A DNA stretch of 64,000 nucleotides from Amphiura filiformis (Eukaryota > Echinodermata > Ophiuroidea > Amphilepidida > Amphiuridae): positions 60,499,547 through 60,563,546 of the forward strand of contig NC_092628.1 of NCBI RefSeq assembly GCF_039555335.1. The letters are read 5' to 3'. The position numbers and the translations under genes are program-made. Shown here piece after piece: positions 33,800-45,400 of the stretch. How positions within the stretch are numbered: the first letter of the stretch is position 1; every line of letters starts with the position of its first letter. The notes below the pieces were generated by a model, which worked only from the letters and a program-made list of their open reading frames with translations, had not been told where the DNA came from and made no database searches.

Positions 33800-34859
33800 C
33801 ACTTTATCTCATCAAAACACATGCAGACAAACCAAAGAGTCAGAGCTTGATTCACGGTATTCACCAAAAATTTGAGGTGTCGGAAAATTCGAGGGGTAAC
33901 AGATTCTGACCTTGCCGTCTGAGTGGACGTAGGCCTAGGCCTGCAGGGGCACTTGCCTCTTGAAAACTTCAAACGAATGATAGGCTATACGACGCGTCCG
34001 AGGTGTTATGAGGAATTTGCAGTGTAGTTGCAGAATTTTTATCTATACTTCAGCTCTGACATAATTATTGCATAGGCCTATACTTGAAATACCGGTATAT
34101 CTAATCAATCACATTTAAGATAAAAAGTCGAAAATGACATCTAGGCCTACCTGTTTTTTGGAATTTTCGAAAAGAAAGACGAGACCTATTATAGCACGAG
34201 TAGTAGCACACACGAGGTAAAGCTTGAGGTCAGCTAAATGCCGCAGGATAGTGCCACAGCGCCACCCTTTTCTCCATGAGCTACAATAGCTTTGTCCGCC
34301 TGTCCGGGATTATCCCCTGTCCGGGATTACCCCACTTTCCCCTAGATGTCAAAGAGCAGGCATATAAGACATGGATCGTAATTCTATAGAATATTCAAAT
34401 CATGCTGATCACTCGCACCTGTAAGATTAGTAAAAAGAGCGGTATATATATATTCAATCTATATGCATGATTGCAGACAATACACATCAGGTGATGAGTG
34501 CAACCTGCAGCTTGTAATGCAGGGCGATATCATGGCGATATTGCTAAGTTGTAGTTAATCCTGTTACATCATCACTTCTACGGTGAATTAGTGTTGGACC
34601 CCAAGAAAATTCGAGGAATCGAAATACCCGTGTCAAACCACCTTAAAACTTAAAACCTTTAAATGTGTTATTATCAGAGATTATATACTCAAAATGCTGA
34701 AATAATACTAGTAATAATGATCGGGAAGGGTTTCTGTCCATTTTGAGCTGAAATAACAAGGTAAAGTGAAAGAAACCCTGCTCACGGTTATTTTGGATGT
34801 TTAACACGTACGCAGTTCTATATGAGGACATGTCATAATTCTTTGAATTATGACATTAT
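33800..34859. other. Intergenic DNA, no gene seen
   Basis: No exon or bounded repeat recognised. Three TAGGCCTA palindromes occur between 33928 and 34150. Confidence 0.4.
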
Positions 34860-36280
34860 ACAATTCCACGTGCTTTTGTTTATACTCCTAATCGATGTAA
34901 GGATTTTAGGTGCTAGCGCCCTAAAAGCAACCTTTTTCAAAATTTTTATGCTTTTTCAATTTTTGCGCCCTTTTTCTTTGGTAATTCGTTGTGCCGCCCC
35001 CTTCGTTTTTGCCGCCCCTTATTGGATTCCTTGCCCCTATCATATACATAACTTTTTTTTACCACTGTGTTATTAGTTTTTAAGAAAAATGCAAAAATAG
35101 CCACAAATTTATCGAGGGGTGTAGTACCCCTATGATGAACCACTTGTCTTGAATCACTGAAATTTCAGTGAAGTAAGGGAGTGTTAATTAATACTTTGGT
35201 AGGGGGCTGGTCTTCCTCAAATTTGTTGCTCAAAAACCTTGTTGACCCCCCTTGATGGACCGCTAAACGTTTTTGACCCCCCTCTTTTGACAGACAAAAC
35301 TTTTTTGACCCCCCCATTATCATATAACAAACATTCCACTCCCAGTGGACAATTGCGCATGAAATACAAGCACTTGAGGAAATTTTCATTTTATACTAGT
35401 TTAGATTTGTCCCAAATCAGGGTATTTATCTGATTTTACAGGGATAAATGAAATAGAGGATTTATTTGGAGGTTCAGCATAGGCACATCAACATAATTTG
35501 GATCCGTGGCTAAATATGATAGGCCCTAGTACAAAAATTTGGCCATATTGAAGCTTGAATGGTCAAATATTGTTAAAATTTGAACTAATTTATGCAAAAA
35601 GCTAAAATGGTCAAATATGGGATTAATTTGGTCACGCAAATGTACACATGTATCAGTTTTGGCCCCCAAAGATATTAGATATGTGTACACTAAAGTGCCA
35701 TCATTTTTTTCAAACAAAAGCACTGAAAACCATAACTTGACCATGTTAAAAGTGATAAAGAGGGTCTCAATGCGCGCGAAGCGCGCGAAAATTTTGGGTT
35801 TTGAAGAGGAAACCTTTTTTGCCCCCCCCCCCCTTTCCTACACTTAAAACTTTTGGTCCCCCTCTTTTAACTTGCAAGGTCCAAAACTTTTTTGGCCCCC
35901 TCCCTTTTTCCCAGACCCTCACCAAAGTATTTCTGAACACTCCCTAATTGGATTCCTTGCCCCTATAATAATAATATACATAACTTTTGTTACCAGTGTG
36001 TAGTTATTTTTTTGAGAAAAATGCAAAATTAGTTACAAAATTTATCAGGGGGTGTGGTTACCACCTTAAATGATTCAATCATTCATAAAACATTCCAATT
36101 TATACCGTGTAAGTAGTAGGAAACGTTGTGGTGACCTGTAGACGACACCTCACAAAATCTGATAGATTTTGCTAACTTTTGCAAAGAAACAATGATATGA
36201 GTCTACTTCTCTTAATTTCAAGGAAAAATGATCAATTTGATACATCGATTAGGAGTATAAACAAAAGCACGTGGAATTGT
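34860..36280. mobile_element. TIR element with perfect 40-bp ends beside the Unkempt promoter
   Basis: Segments 34860-34899 and 36241-36280 are identical over 40 of 40 bases in inverted orientation (outer end ACAATTCCACGTGCTTTTGT). The 1.4-kb interior is a nest: TTAA-type palindromic MITE fragments (34990-35165 and 35946-36075) and a whole AGGGAGTG-family element (35176-35945). The right end lies 130 bp from the Unkempt start codon and carries an E-box (CACGTG). Confidence 0.65.
35176..35945. mobile_element. AGGGAGTG-family TIR element, third copy
   Basis: Ends AGGGAGTGTTAATTAATACT and AGTATTTCTGAACACTCCCT. The interior includes GTTTTTGACCCCCC blocks and the TGCGCGCGAAGCGCGCGAAA hairpin near 35771. 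It is inserted into a TTAA-type MITE, whose sequence resumes at 35946 (AATTGGATTCCTTGCCCCTA). Confidence 0.75.
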
Positions 36281-36409
36281 TTTGATCGCCCAGCTGATCA
36301 GAGTTGGGGAACCCGTCATGTGATTTCATTCACTTGTCATTTCCACATGACGTCATTCAGATTGATATGCGCATGCACAGTACGGTGCGCGGGCTCGTGC
36401 TATTCCAAA
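36268..36409 (+). promoter_or_regulatory. Unkempt proximal promoter and 5' UTR candidate
   Basis: Within 140 bp of the start codon are an E-box CACGTG (36268-36273), a perfect cAMP-response element TGACGTCA (36348-36355) and an NRF1-like site TGCGCATGCAC (36368-36378) beside GC-rich sequence. These are common core-promoter motifs of housekeeping genes. The transcription start is not determined. Confidence 0.5.
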
Positions 36410-36483
36410 ATGCCGTCCGAGCAGCAGAAACCCTCAACCAATGCTGCCCTAACAACACAGCCTGAAAAACCGTTTCATTATAC
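36410..36483 (+). CDS. unk: Unkempt exon 1
   Basis: Residues 1-24 plus two bases, ending QPEKPFHYT across the splice as in human UNK (QPEKPQHYT). Donor GTAAGT. Confidence 0.9.
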
Positions 36484-39400
36484 GTAAGTATCTAAAATCA
36501 CCTGAGGATGAAACTCAAGATTCTAAGCTTTCTGTTGATGCTAAAACTTACGTGATTTTCTAATGATATGTTACTTTAATTTGCAGGTATTTAAAGGAGT
36601 TCCGCACGCAGCAATGCCAGGAGTTTTTACTACACAAATGTGGAAACCACCGACCATTTACTTGTTTTCATTGGCATTTTCTAAATCAACGAAGAAGAAG
36701 ACCGATCAGAAGACGTGATGGAACATTTAATTATAGCCCGGATATATATTGTAACAAATATGATGAGACCTCAGGTGTCTGTCCTGATGGAGATGAGTGA
36801 GTAAACTTTACTGTTCACGGGACAGGACAACATGCACTACGTGCAATCTGTTCACTGTACATAGTGTAGTCGCCATGTTTGGCTCACTTGTTGACAAGCT
36901 GTCAGTGGCTTCTGTAGTGATTTTGATTTTTTTCATCGCGAGTCCCATTTTCATTCCATGTTTTTCGCAAGCATGAAGTGTCAAGGAATGTTTAGGTACA
37001 ATCAGCTTCAGTTGAAGTTGCGAGAAAGTCCATTTAGTTAGGTTGGAATGTGCCCTTTGTGAAAACTTTGTTGATGTCTGTGTGCAAGAGTTTTGGATTT
37101 CGGCGCGCTTGTGTTGTGAAGGCCTCGTGAGTGTTCGCACACAACGTGATCAAAACAAGAGATTTACAACAGCAATTTGATAAAGAAACTGTCAAGAAGA
37201 TCCAAATTCATGGATTCCCATATTGAGTTACATCTTTGGTCAATTAAATGCAACAATTTCCGGTTTTGATTACGACGGGAAAACCCCACAAACTATGTGA
37301 CTTTCTGTGTTGTTTTGGTTTTTCGATATTCAAAATGGCGGGGCATATGCAAATAAGGCTAACCTACGTAAATCTATCACAACACAACAACAGCACCATG
37401 GCACAGCTGAGCGTAGCTATAAAGCTGTGCTGAATAAAGACAAGTCTTGTCTTGATCGGGTCAAATCCTTACATATTTGACCGGTCATTTTGATAAAATA
37501 TTGTTTAAAATATTCGTACATTAAATAATGGTGTTCAGTGATTCATAATGCTAAATATGTTGGGCACCACAGTTAATGGTTATGACTCTGACTCTGTGAT
37601 GCTGCAGTGCATGCATTGCCATTGTTGTTGCAATCTATTGGTATATGCACATGTTATTGTGCAATGCATGTTGTTACTGTCAGATTGCAAACAGTCCAGT
37701 GAGTGGCAAGATTTGGTTTGGGGTGTATTGTGTATGTATAAAATCACTGTCTGTCAGTCACTGAACGAGTCACACTGTCTGCACTACACTGTTTTTTGGG
37801 GATTTCCCAAATTATCAATAAACCCTGATGCACTAAGTCTATGATGATTTCATTTCTGTTGGCCTTGGCATGCTTCAATGTCATTAAAGACAAGTGCTGT
37901 CATTCAATCAATGGACCTACCAGCCTAGACATTGTGTATATTAGGCCGAATAAAAATTAACCCTAACAGAACTAGGACTCACTAAAGCTCACTATTAAAA
38001 ACGCTCTGCGTGCATGCATTCCACGGGACTTGATGATGCACCCAGGGAATCGTTGGTCGGGCCAACGCCACCTGTGTAGCTACATTCTGGGGATCTTCTG
38101 CGTGGCATGCGAGGGGTCCCAGGTTCGAATCCCGGGGGTGCCAAGTGACTTTCTTCTTCATCTTCTCTCCTTTTTCGTTCCTTCTTTCCCTTCCGATAGC
38201 ACAAAAACCTCGGGTAGGGTTAGGGTTAAGCTACATGCATGTTTTCCCTATATGCCTTCTTAACCCTAACAGAACTAGGACTCACTAAAGCTCACTATTA
38301 AAAACGCTCTGCGTGCATGCATTCCACGGGACTTGATGACGCAATCAGACCAAGTCATATATACCCAGGGAATCGTTGGCTGGGCCAACGTCACCTGTGT
38401 AGCTACATTCTGGGGATCTTCTGCGTGGCATGCGAGGGGTCCCAGGTTGAATCCGGGGTGCCAAGTGACTTTCTTCTTCATCTTCTCTGCTTTTTCGTTC
38501 CTTCTTTCCCTTCCGATAGCACAAAAACCTCGGGTAGGGTTAGGGTTAAAACATGTTTCTTGTCCTCTCCCGCTTCCTTTTTTGAGGCCGCTTCAATATA
38601 TTTTTTGACTTTTGAAGAAAGCGGTCTTGGAAGTTGAGATGTTTTCTATAGCCTTGCTAATTGCAAGAAACACTTCTGGATGGTTCTGTGATGACTAGAG
38701 GGGGCGTACCTACCAGAACAATAAAATAAAAAGGGCCTCCTCCTTTTTCAGGCATTATGCTATACGTTAGGCCAATGGAACTCGATTATTAGTTTCCGAT
38801 TGGATGTTTGAAAGAAAGGACGAGGTCGCTATTTCATTATTCATTATTCGGTCTCTTTTCATTATCCATTATGTCAACAAAACCAATGATTTTATGAACA
38901 GCTTTCTCTAAATTTAGGTATACCCCAGTACCAAAGTATATTGTTGATGAAAGTCCATCTCAAAACAGGTATTAATGCTTAGATCATCTTTACAGACATT
39001 TTGCAACAGATTGAGAAAAGATTTGAATTTGTGTTTATTAAAATGAAAAGAAATTGGCAATTTTTGTAATCACTAGAAACATGATGAGGTAATCCTTAAA
39101 TTTCCATTATTTACTACATCCTCTACCCCTACAACTAAGAAAACTGCTGATTAGGCTGTATAAAATTAATGTTTTGGTTCTCGTCCAGAGGATTTTCATG
39201 AATTGATGAGGGAGGGAGGTGTTTTTTTGTTTGTTTTTTTTTCAATGTAAAATTAGCATTGTCAGTAGTTTTCGGTCTTCTCCAACAGTGCTCGAGGAAA
39301 CGATGAGGCCCTTTTTTTTTTTTTCAAATGTGAGATTCTGAGGGATAAACCCCTAGAGTACCACAAAAAGACTTGGAAGTGATGCTTGTTCTCTAATAAA

Positions 39401-42400
39401 CTTATTTATATGTATGAAGATTTCATAAATCATTACAAAGTCTAAAAAATTGAAAAATCTTTAAAAAAATTTAAAAAATCTGACAAATCCCAGAAATTGA
39501 GGAGGGAGGGGACGAGAACCAAAATATTAATTTTACACGGCCTTATGATCAGCAGGGGATGTCAGCCATTTTAAGAGTTTAAATTTTGATTATTTCCATC
39601 TCAATTTTTAGATAATTGACTTTTTTATGAAAATAATGAAAATTTTGGTCAAATTGAAAAGGTGATGCGGGCGGTCAATAGGAAACTAACAATCGAGTTC
39701 CATTAGCCTTAAGGGGGTACTACACCCCTGCCCAATTTTGTGCCTATTTTTGCATTTTTCTCAAAAATTATAGCACATTGGTGACAAGTAAGAAATATTA
39801 TAGGGGCAAGGACTACAACTACTGTACTCAAAGTTCAGCAACTCAAAGCAAGTAGTTATTGATTTATTGATCAAATATTGGTTTTCCCTCATTTTTGACT
39901 GTAACTCCACAACTGTTGTCTGTGCTGAAATAAAATTTCCAGTACAGTAGTTGTAGTCCTTGCCCCTATAATATACCTATCTTACTTGTCCCCAATGCAC
40001 TATAATTTTTGAGAAAAATGCAAAAATAGGCACAAAATTGGGCAGGGGTGTTGTACCCGGGGTAGTACCCTCTTAAATATGGGTATTATTTTTCAATAAA
40101 AAGTAGAAAATAAAAAGCCCCTCTTCCTCCTTTTTTTTATTAAAACCTGGCCGAGAAACATGTTTTTATTTTTACTCGGCCTTACCGTATAAATTAGCTG
40201 GGTAAAATATGATTCAATTGTCAAATCGTATAGGTGCACCACGTAATTGAATAGCAGACTGGCACTGCACAGTACCGGCTTTGTACTCGTCTATGTAATC
40301 GGCGATCGGAGTCTACAAAATGTGGCGCATATTATTATAACATCGGGAATTGGCGCGAATTTTACGGTACAATCAGTCATACCTAGAACTCTAGAAAGGA
40401 TAAAATTCAAATTGAGAGAAAATATTCTTGGTATGACTAAGTTGTTTTACTACCGTACCCAGGGTTCGAATTCGTTTTAAAATTTTGCATAGTAGTTTTT
40501 GGCTAATTCATCATAATCAGGATACTTCTATATATAAAGCAGTATGAAAAGTGCTATACAAATGCAAAATTGGGTAGCAGTTACTGCAAAATATGGAGCA
40601 AATTGCTATGCGATACAGCCAAATTCGAACCCTGACCGTACCCCTTGATAAATTTGTGACTATTTTTGCGTTTTTCTCAAAAAATAATAACACATTGGAC
40701 AAGTGCTGGTATTGTGTGACAAAAGTTATGTATGGATGGCGATCCTGACTTATACTTATAGACCACCCGAGCCATAAAAGATATATCTAGTATAGGTAAT
40801 ATAAGGTTAAAATTACTGAAATTCTCAAATTAATCATTGATTTAAATCAGTGAATTTTTTCAATCACTGATCGATCATATATCAACTTTTACCATTTTTG
40901 ATAAATGTAACTTGTAAGTTAAATTGACTGTTTTATTTCATTGCTAACAACTTTTGGATACAATTAAAATACTTATGTCACTTTATCTATTGCTAAAAAT
41001 TCATCTTCAAGGTGCAGAATTCAACAAGGTTTTTTCCCATGATTTTACCAAATTTTTTCTTTGAAATTTTCACATGTAAAAACATGTTTTGATTTTTGTA
41101 AATACCTGGTAGGATTGTGCATGACTAGCATTCCACTGGTATTCTTTTGACTTTATCTTGGAATCAAAAAAATGATTTCAATTAAAAAAATCCCAATTTA
41201 AATTTTTTTAAAGTCCAATTAAAAAAAAAAAAAAATCAACAACCCAGGTCTTGAATCACTGAAATAATTGAATTCCTTGGCTTTTCCTTGCCCCTATAAT
41301 GTAGGCCTATAACTTTTGTTACCAGTGTGTAGTTATTTTTTGAGAAAAATGCAAAATTAGTCACAAAATTTATCACGGGGTGTAGTACCACCTTAATGAG
41401 AAAATGTAGGGTGTAGGTGTGGCTACAAACTGCTTTTACCTCTTTTGTACCCAAAATATAAACTTAAAAATCATTTTTTTTCTTTATTCCAAGAATTGTA
41501 CCCCATGATAAAGTCCAAAGAGACCAGTGAAATGCTACATACACAATCCTATTAGGTATTTTCAAAAAATCAAAACATGTTTTACATGTGAAAATTTCAA
41601 AGAAAAAATTTGGTAAAATCATAGGAAAAACCTGTTGAATTCTACACCTTGAAGAATGAAGATGAATGTTTAGCGATAGATAAATTGACATCGTAGGACT
41701 AGGAGTATTTTAATTGTATCTCAAAGGTGTAGAAGCATTAGAAATGAAGTAAAACAGTCAACTTAAAGGAGGATTTCATGATCCTAGCATAGGCACCGGA
41801 GTTTTGCGCGATTTAAAACAGCAAAATGCGCTGGCCACTTTTCAAAATGCGCGAAAATGCGCCAAAAAATAGGTCAAAATGCGCTAAAATGTGTGATCCC
41901 CTGTTTTATCAATGCAAAACACGAAAAACATCGGTAAAACGATGGCATGTCAATCAATTACGACCGATTCGGTTCATTTCGGGTTCATTTCCAGTTTCTG
42001 GAAAAATAAAAAATAAAGATGGCGACCATCACAAATCGTCGATCGAAATGTCGAAAGCAAGGGTAAATTTCCCCACATTATGCTTGGTTTAATGATCGTT
42101 ATTTGTATTTTGATGTACATAAGTGAAGTTAGAACCAATATTGCGTGAATTTTCTTGTAAATGCTGCCGATTTGGGGCATAAAATCGTAAGTTTTAACTT
42201 TAAGCTTATCGATGGGTCAAAATCGTGAACATTCTCGATGGAACCCAAAATGCGCTTTGGACACCCAAATGCGCGAAAATGTGCGCTTTTGCGCGAACCG
42301 CGCAAAACTCCGGTGCCTATCCTAGCATCCTCTATTTGTTGTACGACATTTTTCAGTAGATATCCACGAAAAAAGCTTAAATTTCCAAAATTTCACTCGA

Positions 42401-45400
42401 TTCCGATTTTGCGCTTGCGAGTTATGCATGATTACATGTATGTGTACACTAGGGTGATTCACAAAAAATGAAATTGGTATTTTTCAACGGGACACCCCCT
42501 CATTTTGTTCATTTTGGTAATAAAATTATACCTGCAAAATATGAAAAAAATTCAAAAAGTTTAGGGGTGCTACCGGTCAATGAACTTTTGTACACAAAGT
42601 CAATGGGATTTTTTGTCAAAAATTTCAAACGCTTATTTCAGGGCCTAAAAAGTCTACCAGGCTTGCAAAACTGAAGTAAATGTTCAATGATATACCTAAC
42701 TTTGTGAAAACATGGGTTTTACCAAATTAAAGTTCATAGTTGACTGTAATAATAAAAAATGTTTCAAAAGTGACAGAGGGAGTGTAGCTCAAGAAAAGAA
42801 TACCCTCAGATATCCCATGGAATCCCACCAGGCACCCCAAATTTATACCTTATTGAACTGAACTGTTGATAAAAAAAAAGATTAAAATTCTTCACATATT
42901 AGTTTACCCCAATGGTGATACCAGCTTTTGAAATCTTATGTAATAGTAACTATCAAAATCCATACATCTGTATCAGGGGTGGTCATTATGGCCATACCTG
43001 ATGAAGATTTGTATTGTTTGAATTGAATGACCACAGGAAGGATTAGATTCACCATGGTTGAAAAGAAATGTATATAAATTGGGGTCACAACATTGGACAG
43101 TGGCCAGTTCATAATATTTTGGCTGTTCCAGCAACTGCCTTGCCCCAAATGTAACAGTTTTCACAAAAATGCAATTTTCTGGAAAGCGGGTTAACATTTT
43201 TACAATTTTCTTTAGCATTTATTTTAAGGACATTACTCACACTATGATCAAATATTTTTGGCACAATCAGGGAAAATTAACATGGCTTTTTTTGTGTTGT
43301 AAAGAAAATGGCTCATAAATCCCATTGACTTTGTGTACAAAAGTTCATTGACCGGTAGCACCCCTAAACTTTTTTGAATTTTTTCATATTTTGCAGATGA
43401 TTTTATTATCAAAATGAACAAAATGAGGGGGTGTCCTGTTGAAAAATACCAATTTCATTTTTTGTGAATCACCCTAGTGTACACTGCTCCATAGGCCGCT
43501 GTTGTAATTTCGTTCCAGAGGTATACAGAACGAAATTCAAATTTGACAATATTTTTGCTAAACTAATTAATCTGCAAGAAATTTTTGGTACCATACATAA
43601 AAAAATGAAACACATTATGTAGCCAGAGGTTTCCAGTGGTATAAAAATCTCAACTTGTTTTGAAATTAACCTGTGCATGTATGTCCAGTCCAACACAGAC
43701 AATTCGCATTCGGACGTGCACGTTTGCTGGCGTTAAAACATCATACCGGTATGATGTTTTAACGCCAACAAACGTGTGTGAACAAAACAAAGATACATTG
43801 CAGTCAAAATGCCACTCAGATTTTTTAATTCTTTTGAATCAATTTTTGGTGGGCAATTGGTGCACTAACAGACAATTTAGATTCATCATTCATTGTTGCA
43901 AAAAGATGCAAATTAAGACCATGCGCCACCAGATACATTTCTCGCACACGTGAAAGTCTCACTGTTTTAAAATACTGTTGATGTTTTATATGCATAATTT
44001 TGACAGTTTTTACTAAAACATCAATTTCTCAGCTCTAGTTCACTTTTGAGTGAGTTTTGACAACTGCACGCTTTTTGTGACAAGATATAACTCGAAAAAT
44101 AATAAAATATGCAAGCAAAAATGAGATAAACCGTTTGCACTATCAGTTATAGCACATTAAAAAAAAACCACCCTTTTGTGAGTTGTGATCAAAGCGTACA
44201 TTACAACAAATTCGAAAGCCTGAACAATAAACATTGTTGCTATTGCAAATTTCATAGTACCGGGTTCATTGAGATCTACACCGTCATTGTACATTTCAGA
44301 GTCCAAATTGATGCAGCATTTATGCTCATCTAACAAACACTCATGATTTTCTTCAAATCATTTCCAACATTATTTTATTGGCACAATTACCGAATCTAGC
44401 GAAAATGTGGCTTATTGGCGATTCGTTTTACAGTATGTGAGTGTGTTCCATTTTGGTTAGGTTTTGCCTTCTGCCTATTTTCTCGGAGACTAGGGGTTGC
44501 ACACTCCTCAAACTTGGTGGGTGGGTGCATCTTGACCCAAGACAGAACCAGTTTGTATTGGTTCGTCAAATTAGTAAAAACTGTCGTATGGGCATGAAAC
44601 TTGGGTCGTACAGTCAACATTTAAAGCCAAATTTTTGGAAGGTCATTTCGAGGTCACAGGGGTCATGTGAGGTCAAATTAGTAAAAACTGTTGGATGGGC
44701 ATGAAACTTGGTGGGTACAGTCAACATTTAAAGCCAAATTTTTGGAAGGTCATTTCGGGGTCATCTGAGGTCAAATTAGTAAAAACTGTTGTATGGGCAT
44801 GAAACTTGGTGGGTGGGTGCATCTTGACCCAAGACAACCAGTTTGTATTGGTTCGTCAAATTAGTAAAAACTGTCGTATGGGCATGAAACTTGGGTCGTA
44901 CAGTCAACATTTAAAGCCAAATTTTTTGAAGGTCATTTCGAGGTCACAGGGGTCATGTGAGGTCAAATTAGTAAAAACTGTTGGATGGGCATGAAACTTG
45001 GTGGGTACAGTCAACATTTAAAGCCAAATTTTGGAAGGTCATTCGGGGTCATCTGAGGTCAAATTAGTAAAAACTGTCGTATGGGCATGAAACTTGGTGG
45101 GTGGGTGCATCTTGACCCAAGACAACCAGTTTGTATTGGTTCGTCAAATTAGTAAAAACTGTCGTATGGGCATGAAACTTGGGTCGTACAGTCAACATTT
45201 AAAGCCAAATTTTTGGAAGGTCATTTTGAGGTCACCAAGGGTCATCTGAGGTCAAATTAGTAAAAACTGTTGTATGGCCATGAAACTTGATGGGTACAGT
45301 CAACATTTAAAGCCAAATTTTTGGAAGGTCATTTTGCGGGTCACAGGGGTCATCTGAGGTCAAATTAGTAAAAACTGTTGGATGGGCATGAAACTTGGTG

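Noticed and set aside
36179-36409. 77-codon N-terminal extension of Unkempt
   Set aside because: Open in frame, but it overlaps the 40-bp transposon end and promoter motifs, has no similarity to UNK, and the start at 36410 gives the family's usual N-terminus.
38035-38150. Possible functional tRNA gene around GGTTCGAATCC
   Set aside because: The T-arm is good, but no matching acceptor stem, D-arm and anticodon arm could be folded, and a second decayed copy lies next to it in a repeat.
37995-38204. Frame with APPGFEPGTPRMPRRR, a phrase often seen in predicted proteins
   Set aside because: It is the antisense of the tRNA-like T-arm repeat, not a gene.
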